A stretch of 64,000 bases of DNA from Janthinobacterium sp. TB1-E2. GTDB taxonomy: Bacteria; Pseudomonadota; Gammaproteobacteria; Burkholderiales; Burkholderiaceae_D. Below the pieces are notes generated by a model. The model did not search any database. It had not been told where the DNA came from and saw nothing but the letters and a program-made list of their open reading frames with translations. Location: the NCBI RefSeq assembly GCF_036885605.1, contig NZ_CP142523.1, positions 5,642,001 through 5,706,000 on the forward strand, written 5' to 3'. Positions within the stretch are counted from its first letter, which is position 1; each line of letters begins with the position of its first letter. Positions 1 to 8,262 of the stretch are shown here, piece by piece. The position numbers and the translations under genes are program-made.

Positions 1-12
1 ACCGGTCTGTTT

Positions 13-89
13 GGTGATATAGCTCAGTTGGTTAGAGCACAGCATTCATAATGCTGGGGTCGGTGGTTCAAGTCCACCTATCACCACCA
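13..89 (+). tRNA. tRNA-Met (CAT anticodon, elongator type)
   Basis: A complete 77-nt cloverleaf can be folded by eye: acceptor GGTGATA pairs with TATCACC, the D stem is GCTC/GAGC, the anticodon stem is CAGCA/TGCTG around the loop TTCATAA, and a T arm GGTGG..TTCAAGT..CCACC follows. Discriminator A and an encoded CCA end the gene at 89. The anticodon is CAT. The body resembles elongator Met tRNA (AGCTCAGTTGGTTAGAGC) more than initiator tRNA, which lacks the paired first acceptor base. A tRNA-Ile with a lysidine-modified CAT anticodon cannot be fully excluded. Confidence 0.95.
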
Positions 90-107
90 AGAATTTGCAG
101 TATGAAG

Positions 108-142
108 AACCCGCCCCTGCCCCGTGCAGCGGCGGGTTTTTT
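108..142 (+). terminator. Rho-independent terminator after tRNA-Met
   Basis: AACCCGCC (108-115) pairs with GGCGGGTT (131-138) and is followed by a run of T residues. It lies 19 bases after the tRNA CCA end and is the natural end of the tRNA transcript. Confidence 0.85.
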
Positions 143-208
143 CATTTCCGGCAGCACCACGCATGCGGCCTGCGCGCAACACCAGCCCCATCCACATGCA
201 ATCGGGGA

Positions 209-254
209 TTGTGACAAGTCGCCTCTGCCGCTTACAATGAGAATAATTCTCATT
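209..254 (+). promoter_or_regulatory. Fur box overlapping the -10 of the sigma factor promoter
   Basis: A perfect 19-bp palindrome, AATGAGAATAATTCTCATT, lies at 236-254 and matches the known Fur-box pattern of GATAAT/ATTATC-like inverted repeats. A sigma-70-like promoter can be drawn as TTGTGA (209-214), an 18-base spacer and TACAAT (233-238), so the -10 element runs into the Fur box. Transcription would start only about 25 bases before the ATG at 272. The arrangement implies iron-dependent repression of the downstream sigma factor gene. The Fur box is clear; the exact promoter is an inference. Confidence 0.82.
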
Positions 255-271
255 TATATTATTCATCCCCC

Positions 272-799
272 ATGTCCGCCATCCAGCCCAGCCTGCAACA
301 GCAAGTGCACACGCTCTACAGCGAGCATCACGGCTGGCTGGTGGGCTGGCTGCGCAAGAAACTCAGCTGCCCGCATGGCGCGGCCGACGTGGCGCAAGAC
401 ACTTTTTTACGCATCATCGCCTCGCGCGACGCCCTGTTCGGCATGCGCGAGCCGCGTGCCTATCTGTCGACGACGGCCAAGCGCTTGCTGCTCGACCGCG
501 CGCGCCGGCAAGTACTCGAACGCAGCTACCTGGCGGAACTGGCCCTGCTGGCCGACAGCCTGCCCGGTGCGCCCTCGCCGGACGAGATCCTGATGGCCGT
601 ACAGGCGCTCGGGCAGATCGCCACGGCGCTGGACGGAGTATCCGCCAAGGCGCGCGAGGCCTTTTTGCTGCACTACCTGGAAGAGCAGCCGCAGGCCGCC
701 GTCGCCGCGCAGCTGAACGTCTCCACGCGCATGGTGCAAAAATACCTGGTGCAAGCCTTGCTGGCCTGCCGCCACGCCTGCCCGGCCATGGCGGCATGA
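272..799 (+). CDS. FecI-type ECF RNA polymerase sigma factor
   Basis: This 175-residue protein has the length and layout of an ECF sigma factor of the iron-starvation (FecI) group. Region 2 spans about residues 13-80 (AADVAQDTFLRI, then REPRAYLSTTAKRLLLD), and region 4 at about 115-165 holds the helix-turn-helix AAVAAQLNVSTRMVQKY. It should direct RNA polymerase to the promoter of the TonB receptor downstream when FecR signals that a ligand is bound. A Fur box sits just upstream, and the stop overlaps the start of fecR (ATGA). No clear Shine-Dalgarno sequence precedes the ATG, which fits a very short leader. The specific siderophore cannot be read from the sequence. Confidence 0.93.
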   Translation: MSAIQPSLQQQVHTLYSEHHGWLVGWLRKKLSCPHGAADVAQDTFLRIIASRDALFGMREPRAYLSTTAKRLLLDRARRQVLERSYLAELALLADSLPGAPSPDEILMAVQALGQIATALDGVSAKAREAFLLHYLEEQPQAAVAAQLNVSTRMVQKYLVQALLACRHACPAMAA

Positions 800-1782
800 G
801 CGGCACGCGCACCGATATCGCCGCCGAGCAGGCCGCCCGCTGGATCGTGCAGCTGAGCGCCGACGACACGGCCGAGCGCGACATGGCGCGGGCCGGCTTC
901 GCCGCGTGGAAGGCGGCCGATCCACTGCACGCGACAGTGGCCGCCGGCATGGAAAACCTGCTGCGCCAATTGCATGCCGTGCGCGAGCCGGCCGGCGGCG
1001 ACCATCGCCCCGCGCGCGCCGCCCTGGCCGCCATCGCGCCCAAGCGCCAGCGTCTGCGCCAGCTGGCCGCCGCCAGCGCCGTGGCCGTGCTGGTGCTGAC
1101 CGGCGCGCTGGTCCTCGGCGAGCGCCCCGCCTACCTGCTGGCCGACCTACGCAGCCCCACGGGACAATGGCAGACGCACACCCTGGCCGATGGCAGCCGC
1201 CTGACCCTGGCCGGCGGCAGCGCCGTCAACGTACGCTTCAATGCGGGCGAACGGCATGTGGAGCTGGTGCTTGGCGACATCCTCGTCGATGTGGCCAAGG
1301 ATGCGCAGCGCCCCTTCATCGTCGACAGCAAGCAGGCGGCGATCCGCGCGCTGGGCACGCGTTTTGCCGTGCGCAGGGAAGACGATGCCACCATCCTGAG
1401 CATGCTCGAATCGACAGTATCGGCGCAGGTGCCGCAGCATCGGGCCGTCGTGGTGCAGGCGGGCCAGCGCACGCGCATCACCGACGATGGCGTCGGGCCA
1501 CTGACCAGCATCGATGCGACCAGCGTGCAGCAAGCGTGGCGCGCGCACCAGCTGGTGGTCGACGACTTGCCGCTGGCCGACGTGCTCGACGAGCTGGCGC
1601 GCCACCGTCACGGCCAGCTGCACTACGACCGCGCGCAGATCGCCGGCATCCGCGTGGCGGCCGTACTGCCGCTGGACGACACGGACAAGGCGCTGCAGCT
1701 GCTGATCGACAATTTCCCCCAGCTGCGCATCCGCATGCTGACGCGCTACCTGGTGATGGTGGACGCCCCCGCCAAAAAGTAA
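796..1782 (+). CDS. FecR-family anti-sigma factor
   Basis: The 328-residue protein is an inner-membrane signal transducer. Residues 10-60 are the cytoplasmic sigma-binding segment with the DUF4880 pattern (WIVQLSADDTAERDMARAGF). One membrane segment lies at about 90-108 (AAASAVAVLVLTGALVLG). The periplasmic FecR domain follows (SPTGQWQTHTLADGSRLTLA, LGTRFAVRRED), and the C-terminus ends in a domain that, in this family, contacts the N-terminal signalling domain of the receptor. It overlaps the sigma gene by four bases, so the two are translationally coupled. It should hold the sigma factor until the receptor at 1862 binds its ligand. Confidence 0.93.
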   Translation: MSGTRTDIAAEQAARWIVQLSADDTAERDMARAGFAAWKAADPLHATVAAGMENLLRQLHAVREPAGGDHRPARAALAAIAPKRQRLRQLAAASAVAVLVLTGALVLGERPAYLLADLRSPTGQWQTHTLADGSRLTLAGGSAVNVRFNAGERHVELVLGDILVDVAKDAQRPFIVDSKQAAIRALGTRFAVRREDDATILSMLESTVSAQVPQHRAVVVQAGQRTRITDDGVGPLTSIDATSVQQAWRAHQLVVDDLPLADVLDELARHRHGQLHYDRAQIAGIRVAAVLPLDDTDKALQLLIDNFPQLRIRMLTRYLVMVDAPAKK

Positions 1783-1861
1783 ATATTTTTTGCGTTCGCG
1801 GTTCCACTTTGCGCATCTCGTGCGTCAAGGCAGCTGAGATCAATCAAAAAAGGCTGTCACC

Positions 1862-4342
1862 ATGTCCGCTCGTATCCTTACCGTTTCCTCGCCGCGCGCG
1901 CTGCGCACGCGGCTCCATCCCCTGGCCCTGGCCGCCCTGCTGCTCGCTGGCGCCGGCATGCACGTCCAGGCAGCCGCCCAGGCGCAGGCCAGCCTTGCCA
2001 CCGCCAGCTACGCCATCCCCGCCGGTCCGCTGGCCGCCGCCCTGAACCGCTATGCGCAGCAGGCGGGCGTATCCATCGTCATCGACGCAGCCAAGGTACA
2101 GGGACTGCAGACGGCCGGCCTGCAGGGCAGCTACGCCATCGACGACGGCTTTGCCGTGCTGCTGCGCGGCAGCGGCTACGCCATCGGCAAGACGGCGACC
2201 GGCTATGTGCTGGTGGCCGCGCCGGCATCCGCGCCCACGGCAGCGGCAAGCGCCGCCTCGGCGGCCGAGCGCACCATGCCGTCGATTACCATCGTCGGCC
2301 AGGCCGAGCAAGGCGCCACCACGGAAGGCAGCGGCTCCTACACGGCGCGCAAGATCACCCTCGGCAAGGGCGAGCAGTCGATGAAGGACATGCCGCAATC
2401 GGTCAGCGTGCTGACGCGCCAGCGCCTGGACGACCAGGGCATCACGGACTTGCGCGAAGCCGTCAACAACGTCACCGGCGTGGTCGGCGTGCATGGCGTG
2501 GGCGCGGGCGTGGTGATCACCTCGCGCGGCTTCCAGATCGACCAGTGGCAGTACGACGGCGTGCCGATCGACCGCAACACCTATGCGCTGGGTAACTGGG
2601 GCCAGGAAAACATGGTCATCTACGATCGCCTGGAAGTGCTGCGCGGCGCATCGAGCCTGCTCGAAGGCACGGGCAGCCCGGGCGGCTCCGTCAACCTGGT
2701 GCGCAAGCGCCCGCTGGCCACGCGCCAGGTCGCGCTCACGGGCCGCGCCGGTTCGTGGGACCATTACGGCGCGCAGCTCGACGTCAGCACGCCGCTGAAT
2801 GCGGAAGGCACTTTGCGTGGACGCGCCATCATCGATGAAGACGACAGCCACTCCTTCATCGACCAGGTCTGGAGCAAGAACCGCACCGTGTATGCGGCGC
2901 TCGACTACGACCTCGGTCCCGCCACCACCGTGGGCCTGGCCGTGAGCAACGTCAATGGGCGCGGCCGCCCGATGTTCATCGGCCTGGCGCGCTACGCCGA
3001 CGGCAGCGAACTGGGATTGCACCGCTCGACCTATACGGGCGCCGACTGGAACCGCAGCAAGGTGGAACAGACCACCGTCAACCTGGACCTCGAGCACCAC
3101 TTCAACAGCCGGTGGACCTTCAAGACGGCCGCGCTGGGCGTCAATGAACGCACCAATTCGACCCACCAGCGCATGGCCGGCACCATCAAGGCCGATGGCA
3201 GCGGTTCCATGTACGGCGACTTCTCCACCGATTTCAAGAACCAGAAGCGCGGCATCGACGCCTTCGTGCGCGGCAAATTCGATGGCCTGGGCATCGCGCA
3301 GGAAGTCGTCATGGGCGCCAGCTATGTGAAATTCCACTCCGACGACCGCTATGCGCGCGCCTGGACGCAAGGCGCGCAGATCTTCAATATCAACCACCAC
3401 CGTCCATGGCAGGACTTCGACACCATCGCCGCGCGCGGCGTGAGCTCCAGCAGCACCTACGACATGCGCCAGAAAGGCCTGTACGGCACCTGGAACGGCC
3501 AGTTGACCAGCAACCTGAAAGCGCTGCTGGGCGGGCGTTTCAGCTGGTATGACTTCGAGTATGCCCCCAAGGGCGGCACGGCGGACAGCACCAGGGTCAC
3601 GGCCAAGTTCACGCCATCGGCGGCCCTGATGTATGCGCTGACGCCGCAATGGTCCACTTACGCCAGCTATGCGGGCGTGTTCCAGCCGCAGACGAACCGC
3701 AACGCGGCGGGCCAGGTCCTGAAACCGGTCACGGGCGACAGCTATGAAGCTGGCGTCAAGGGCGAACTGCTGGACGGCAAAGTCAACACCTCGCTGGCCG
3801 TCTTCCGCTACGAGCACAAGGACCGCGCCGTCAACGACTACGCCGCCGGTTTCGCCTGCGACGGCTGGTACTGCTCGCGCGCCTCGGGCAAGGTGCGCAG
3901 CCAGGGCCTGGAAGCGGAAGTGTCCGGCGAAGTGGCGCGCGGCCTGCAGCTGTCGGCCGGCTATGCCTACACGACGACGACCTACCTCGACGACCCGGAC
4001 AACAAGGGCGAGGTCTTCTCGACGTGGACGCCGAAGCACATGCTGCGCCTGTGGTCCGGCTATACCTTGCCTGGCGAGTGGAACAAGTTCAGCGTCGGCG
4101 CCGGCGTGAACATGCAAAGCCACACGCTGGACTTCGGCCGCTCGTTCGACGTGGCCGGCTTCTCGCTGTGGAACGCGCGCCTGGCCTGGCAAGCCACGCC
4201 GCAGCTGTCGCTGGCCGTCAACGTCAACAACCTGTTCGACAAGCGCTACGTGATCCCGTCGTATAACGACACGGGCGGCAATAACCACTTCGGCGACCCG
4301 CGCAACGTGCAGCTGACCCTGAAGTACACGCCGAAGTGGTAG
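1862..4342 (+). CDS. TonB-dependent siderophore receptor with signalling (STN) domain
   Basis: This 826-residue outer-membrane receptor starts with a long signal peptide (about residues 1-38, ending near VQAAAQA). An STN signalling domain covers about 45-110 (YAIPAGPLAAALNRYAQQAGVS) and marks it as a transducer receptor. A plug domain follows at about 145-280 (KDMPQSVSVLTRQRLDDQG, then EVLRGASSLLEGTGSPGGSV), and a beta-barrel ends in the aromatic residue W. The plug resembles the FhuE/FpvA ferric-siderophore group. It lies 79 bases after fecR, so it may have its own FecI-dependent promoter, but I cannot place one. Its ligand is unknown; the neighbour at 4462 raises iron-phytate as an idea. 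Confidence 0.93.
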   Translation: MSARILTVSSPRALRTRLHPLALAALLLAGAGMHVQAAAQAQASLATASYAIPAGPLAAALNRYAQQAGVSIVIDAAKVQGLQTAGLQGSYAIDDGFAVLLRGSGYAIGKTATGYVLVAAPASAPTAAASAASAAERTMPSITIVGQAEQGATTEGSGSYTARKITLGKGEQSMKDMPQSVSVLTRQRLDDQGITDLREAVNNVTGVVGVHGVGAGVVITSRGFQIDQWQYDGVPIDRNTYALGNWGQENMVIYDRLEVLRGASSLLEGTGSPGGSVNLVRKRPLATRQVALTGRAGSWDHYGAQLDVSTPLNAEGTLRGRAIIDEDDSHSFIDQVWSKNRTVYAALDYDLGPATTVGLAVSNVNGRGRPMFIGLARYADGSELGLHRSTYTGADWNRSKVEQTTVNLDLEHHFNSRWTFKTAALGVNERTNSTHQRMAGTIKADGSGSMYGDFSTDFKNQKRGIDAFVRGKFDGLGIAQEVVMGASYVKFHSDDRYARAWTQGAQIFNINHHRPWQDFDTIAARGVSSSSTYDMRQKGLYGTWNGQLTSNLKALLGGRFSWYDFEYAPKGGTADSTRVTAKFTPSAALMYALTPQWSTYASYAGVFQPQTNRNAAGQVLKPVTGDSYEAGVKGELLDGKVNTSLAVFRYEHKDRAVNDYAAGFACDGWYCSRASGKVRSQGLEAEVSGEVARGLQLSAGYAYTTTTYLDDPDNKGEVFSTWTPKHMLRLWSGYTLPGEWNKFSVGAGVNMQSHTLDFGRSFDVAGFSLWNARLAWQATPQLSLAVNVNNLFDKRYVIPSYNDTGGNNHFGDPRNVQLTLKYTPKW

Positions 4343-4367
4343 GCTGACGCGCTGCGCTGACGGCACA

Positions 4368-4402
4368 GGCGGGCCGGCATTCAGCCGTGCCCGCCTTTTT
4401 TT
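4368..4402 (+). terminator. Rho-independent terminator after the TonB receptor
   Basis: GGCGGGC (4368-4374) pairs with GCCCGCC (4389-4395), with extra CGGC/GCCG pairing inside the loop, followed by a run of T. It separates the receptor from the phosphatase gene, which must then either read through or have its own promoter in 4403-4461. Confidence 0.85.
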
Positions 4403-4461
4403 CCGCTTTTTTTCGTTCAGTGCTAGGCTGGCGTACGAGAAATATTCACCACGAAAAAACC

Positions 4462-6030
4462 ATGCCCTTACTGCTACCCCTGTCCAGCATTGCGCTGGCC
4501 CTTGCCCTGTACGCCAGTCCCGTCCTGGCCACCGAAGGCCATTACCAGACCAAGACGCCATATGCGCCGCAGCAGGACCCGGCCACCTATGCCGCGCCAC
4601 CGGCCGGCTTCCAGCCCATCTACACGCAACTGGTGGCGCGCCACGGGTCGCGCGGATTGACCGGCATGAAGAGCGATGCGGCCCTGTATGCGATGTGGCA
4701 GCAGGCCGCCGCGCAGGATGCGCTCACGCCGTTGGGGCGCGAACTGGGTCCCGACATCCTGGCCCTGATGAAGGCCAACGCGCTGCTTGGTTATGGCGTG
4801 GCCGGCATCGAGAAACCCGGCTACGGCAATCTGTCGCAGACGGGCATCGAGGAACACCGGCAGCTGGCCGTGCGCATGCTGGCGCGCCTGCCCGCCCTGT
4901 TTGCGCAAGTGGGCCAGGACGCAGCGACGGCGCCGCGCCAGCTCGTCACCATCGATTCCGGCGTGGACCGCGCGCGCGACAGCGCCCGTTTTTTCACGCA
5001 GTCACTGCTCGAGCACGCGCCCGCGCTGGCGCCCTTGCTCTACCTGCCGCCCGCGCCGGCGCCGTATCCGCAGGGACGCAAGGCGGTACCGCAAGCGGAT
5101 GGCGTCAACCGCTTCCTGCTGTACGCGCACAAGCTGGCGCCGCGGACGGATCTTGTCGCTGATCGCGCCAGCCCGTATTACGCCACCTACGCCGCCAGCC
5201 AGGCCTACCAGTATTATGAGAGAACCAAGCAGCTGCATGCGCTGATGGATGCCCCCGCCAGGCTGCCTGCGGCGGCCGCGCATGCGCGCCACGTGCTCGA
5301 ACGGCTGTTCGCACCCGCCTTCCTCGACCAGCTCGAGCGCGGCGCCGCCAGCTATGCGGACACGGGTAGCTACACCTTCACCAGCGCGGACGGCCAGCTC
5401 ACGCGCACCATGACGGGCAGCGGCAAGACCGTCATCCGCAGCCTGAATGCGGCCGCGACAAAACTATATGAACTGTATGCGATCGCCGCAGGCATGCGCC
5501 ATGAAGTGCCGGCCGATTTCAGCAGCTACATGCCCGCCGAGGATGCGCGCTACTACGCCGATATCGCCGACCACGAGGATTTTTACCAGAAAGGACCGGG
5601 CAGCACGACCAGCGCAGGCGTGACCTGGCGCTTCGCGCTGGCCTTGCGCGACGATTTTTTCAAGGAAGTCGATGCGCTGGCCAAGGGGGATTTACGCCAC
5701 GCGGCCAAGCTGCGCTTCACGCACGCCGAAATGATCATCCCGCTCGCTTCGGCCATGGGCTTGAAAGAGGCGCTGGCACCGCTGCCGGCATCGGCCGGCG
5801 ACAGCCATGACGGCACTCGATGGCGCGGCCAGAGCATCTCGCCGCTGGCGGCCAATATGCAGTGGGATGTGTACCGCAACGGCGCAGGACAGCTGATCGT
5901 GCGCCTGCTGTACAACGAAAAGGAAACCGATTTCCAGGCCGCTTGCGACGGCGCGCGCATCGCGCCCGGCAGCGTCTTCTACGACTATGCGGGACTGAAA
6001 GCCTGCTACGGCCACGTGGCGGCGAAATAA
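4462..6030 (+). CDS. Secreted histidine-type phosphatase, phytase-like (MINPP group)
   Basis: The start was placed at 4462 because a clear signal peptide begins there (MPLLLPLSSIALALALYASP, cleavage near VLA/TEG); an in-frame upstream ATG at 4387 lies in the terminator and adds nonsense. The mature enzyme carries the histidine phosphatase motif R60-H61-G-S-R and, at 421-423, the proton-donor triplet H-A-E. HAE instead of HD is the mark of multiple inositol polyphosphate phosphatases, which remove phosphates from phytate and related compounds. The protein is about 522 residues, normal for the family. Other phosphomonoesters could be the real substrate. It follows the TonB receptor after a terminator. 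Confidence 0.85.
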   Translation: MPLLLPLSSIALALALYASPVLATEGHYQTKTPYAPQQDPATYAAPPAGFQPIYTQLVARHGSRGLTGMKSDAALYAMWQQAAAQDALTPLGRELGPDILALMKANALLGYGVAGIEKPGYGNLSQTGIEEHRQLAVRMLARLPALFAQVGQDAATAPRQLVTIDSGVDRARDSARFFTQSLLEHAPALAPLLYLPPAPAPYPQGRKAVPQADGVNRFLLYAHKLAPRTDLVADRASPYYATYAASQAYQYYERTKQLHALMDAPARLPAAAAHARHVLERLFAPAFLDQLERGAASYADTGSYTFTSADGQLTRTMTGSGKTVIRSLNAAATKLYELYAIAAGMRHEVPADFSSYMPAEDARYYADIADHEDFYQKGPGSTTSAGVTWRFALALRDDFFKEVDALAKGDLRHAAKLRFTHAEMIIPLASAMGLKEALAPLPASAGDSHDGTRWRGQSISPLAANMQWDVYRNGAGQLIVRLLYNEKETDFQAACDGARIAPGSVFYDYAGLKACYGHVAAK

Positions 6031-6032
6031 AA

Positions 6033-6062
6033 AAAGCCGCCAGCTGGGCAGCTGGCGGCTTT
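6033..6062. terminator. Bidirectional terminator between convergent genes
   Basis: AAAGCCGCCAGCT (6033-6045) pairs perfectly with AGCTGGCGGCTTT (6050-6062) around a 4-base loop, flanked by A and T runs on either side. It can end both the phosphatase transcript on the plus strand and the transporter transcript on the minus strand. Confidence 0.93.
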
Positions 6063-6083
6063 CGACCATCGTGTAGCAAGCAG

Positions 6084-7370
6084 TTACTGCCAGGCTTCCT
6101 TGCCCGCGCGCGGCTTGCCCACCATCAGCAGCGCGCCCAAGGTCAGCACGGCCGCCAGCGACAGGTAATAGCCCACGTATTGCAAGCCGTAGTTGGTGGC
6201 CAGCCAGGTGGCGATGTACGGCGCCAGCGAGGCACCGAGGATGCCGGCCAGGTTGAACGTCAGCGAGGCGCCCGTGTAGCGCACTTCCGGCGGGAAGAGC
6301 TCGGACAACATTGTACCCAGCGGTCCGTAGGTCATGCCCATCAGGCCCAGGCCGACGGCCATGAAGACGGTCACTTCCCAGGTCACGCCCGAACCGAACA
6401 TCGGCGCGAGCACCAGGCCGAAGATGGCGATGGCGACGGAGACCCAGATCAGGGTGGCACGGCGGCCACGGCGGTCGGCCAGCACGGCCGAGAATGGAAT
6501 CGTCAGCGCGAAGAACAGCACGGCAAACAGCTGCACGATGAGGAATTCCTTGCGCGTGAAGCCCAGTTTGGTCGTGCCCCAGCTCAGCGCGAACACCGTC
6601 ATCAGGTAGAACAGCACGAAGGTGGCCAGGGCGATGATGGTGCCCAGGAACAGCATGCGGCCATGCTGGCGGAACACGGTGGCGACCGGCAGTTTGACGA
6701 CTTCGTTCTTGTCGATGACTTTCTGGAAGTCCGGCGTTTCCGTGATCTTCAGACGCACGTACAGGCCGACGATGACCAGCAGCGCGCTGGCCAGGAACGG
6801 GATGCGCCAGCCGTAGCTGAAGAACTGTTCATCGGTCATGGTTTCGCTCAGCAGCAGGAAGATACCGCCCGACAGGAAGAAGCCGATCGGCGCACCCAGC
6901 TGCGGGAACATGCCGTACCAGGCGCGTTTGCCCGGTGGCGCGTTTTCCGTGGCCAGCAGCACCGCGCCGCCCCACTCGCCGCCCAGGCCCAGGCCCTGGC
7001 CGAAACGGCACAGCGCCAGCAGCAGCGGCGCCAGGGTGCCGATGGCGGCATACGTCGGCAGCAAGCCGATGATGACGGTCGAGATACCCATGGTCAGCAA
7101 GGCCGCCACGAGAGTGGCCTTGCGGCCGATGCGGTCGCCGAAGTGGCCGAACACGGCCGAACCGATGGGGCGGGCGAAGAAGGCGATGGCGAACGTGGCC
7201 AGCGACTGCAGCACGGCGGCCGACGGATCGCCGGCGGGGAAGAACAGTTTCGGGAACACCAGCACGGCGGCGGTGGCGTAGATATAAAAGTCGAAGAACT
7301 CGATGGTGGTGCCGATCAGGCTGGCGAACAGCACCGTGCCGGGGGAATTTTTCTTGGGGGGGGTGCTCAT
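6084..7370 (-). CDS. MFS transporter, metabolite:H+ symporter (MHS) family
   Basis: The 428-residue protein has twelve hydrophobic segments and typical MHS motifs: GTTIEFFDFYIYA near the N-terminus, HFGDRIGRKATL in the first cytoplasmic loop, and GEWGGAVLLATENAP after helix 4. Family members import organic acids or osmolytes such as shikimate, citrate or proline/betaine with protons. The substrate cannot be assigned. An AGGAG Shine-Dalgarno sequence lies seven bases before the ATG. It is a single-gene unit, ending at the shared terminator at 6033-6062. It is only about 40% of the way to the pca genes, so no link to them is claimed. Confidence 0.9.
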   Translation of the reverse strand: MSTPPKKNSPGTVLFASLIGTTIEFFDFYIYATAAVLVFPKLFFPAGDPSAAVLQSLATFAIAFFARPIGSAVFGHFGDRIGRKATLVAALLTMGISTVIIGLLPTYAAIGTLAPLLLALCRFGQGLGLGGEWGGAVLLATENAPPGKRAWYGMFPQLGAPIGFFLSGGIFLLLSETMTDEQFFSYGWRIPFLASALLVIVGLYVRLKITETPDFQKVIDKNEVVKLPVATVFRQHGRMLFLGTIIALATFVLFYLMTVFALSWGTTKLGFTRKEFLIVQLFAVLFFALTIPFSAVLADRRGRRATLIWVSVAIAIFGLVLAPMFGSGVTWEVTVFMAVGLGLMGMTYGPLGTMLSELFPPEVRYTGASLTFNLAGILGASLAPYIATWLATNYGLQYVGYYLSLAAVLTLGALLMVGKPRAGKEAWQ

Positions 7371-7890
7371 TTACTGCGCTCCTTGGGGAGGGTGTCTAAA
7401 GGCCATTCTCTGGATGTTTTTTCAGGCAGCAGCACAGCACGTTGTCTAGGCGCGCGGTTCACATATCATAGCTGTGCTCGGGCGTAATTGCTGCGAATTT
7501 GCTATTAAATTCGCAAACAAATTTCACCCCGCAACACGCCGTTGTTAACGGCAGACAACGGTGTACCAACGCGCGCTATCGCGCCGCGATCAGTGCTGAT
7601 TTAGAGAAACAACGGTCGTGCGCCATCCGGTTACCCGGGGCACGGCAGGAAAGGCGTCAGGGGGTGGGCGACGTGTATCAGGCCCGGCGTATCGCCAGGC
7701 ATTCCGTACCAGACCCGCGCGTCGGCATCGCGGCATCGGTCATTTGTGGTGAGTCCTTGCCTGCGGCCCCTCCGGGTGGAGCGGGCCGGCGATCATCGCG
7801 CTGCATCACTCAGGATGCGGTTGATCTTGCTGTAAGCGGCTTATGATACGCGCAGTGGTGCGGTGCGGCAAGAAGTTGTGGACAACTGCC
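7371..7890. other. Gene-free intergenic region with two palindromes
   Basis: No convincing gene was found; the open frame at 7499-7846 has no ribosome site and a composition unlike a protein. Two palindromes stand out. TGCGAATTT (7492-7500) pairs with AAATTCGCA (7507-7515) around six bases, and GCCGTT-GTT-AACGGC occupies 7538-7552. Both look like operators for dimeric regulators. They lie 120-180 bases upstream of the minus-strand transporter start at 7370, so they may control it. No regulator gene is adjacent. Confidence 0.5.
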
Positions 7891-7917
7891 GGGGTCAGAC
7901 CCGGCGGGTCTGACCCC
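7891..7917. repeat. GGGGTCAGACCC palindromic repeat, perfect copy
   Basis: Two 12-base arms, GGGGTCAGACCC (7891-7902) and GGGTCTGACCCC (7906-7917), are exact reverse complements around GGC. A related, expanded copy is at 45738-45803. It begins four bases beyond the stop of the minus-strand thioredoxin-like gene and could fold as a transcript-end hairpin, but it has no T run. Confidence 0.8.
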
Positions 7918-7920
7918 AAG

Positions 7921-8244
7921 TTATGCCGCAATCAGGGCAAACGCCCTGGAGATGTCCGCACTGTCGAGCGGGCGCACGAGGCGCGCCACTTCCTGGCCAT
8001 CCTTCAAAAAAACCAGGGTCGGCCACAGCTTCACCCGGAACGCGCGCCCCAGGACGCGGCCGGGACCGTCTTCCACGCGGATATGCGGCACGCCAGGGTG
8101 CTGCGCAAACGCGGCGGCCAGCGGCGCCTGGGTGGCGCGGCAGTGGCCGCACCAGCCCGTGCCGAATTCCAGCAGGGCCGGCCCGGTCAAGGCGTCGATC
8201 TCGGCGCGCGTCGGTTGGGCTACGGAATACGTGTCGTTCATCAT
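7921..8244 (-). CDS. Thioredoxin-family protein with CGHC active site
   Basis: The 107-residue protein has a thioredoxin fold with the active site WCGHC (C32 and C35) and the conserved cis-proline region LWPTLVFLKDGQEVARLV. CGHC is more typical of disulfide isomerase-like proteins than of housekeeping thioredoxin (CGPC). There is no signal peptide, so it should act in the cytoplasm as a thiol-disulfide exchanger. AAGGAG lies seven bases before the first of two adjacent ATG codons. It lies 18 bases downstream of the fumarylacetoacetase-family gene and is probably cotranscribed with it. The partner is unknown. Confidence 0.88.
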   Translation of the reverse strand: MMNDTYSVAQPTRAEIDALTGPALLEFGTGWCGHCRATQAPLAAAFAQHPGVPHIRVEDGPGRVLGRAFRVKLWPTLVFLKDGQEVARLVRPLDSADISRAFALIAA

Positions 8245-8262
8245 GTGCGTCTCCTTGAGAAC

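Noticed and set aside
1844..4600. 918-residue minus-strand frame over the TonB receptor
   Set aside because: It is a shadow of the plus-strand receptor, rich in V, A, R and H with no family pattern.
7499..7846. 115-residue open frame on the plus strand
   Set aside because: No ribosome site, composition rich in R and A with no family pattern, and it covers operator-like palindromes.
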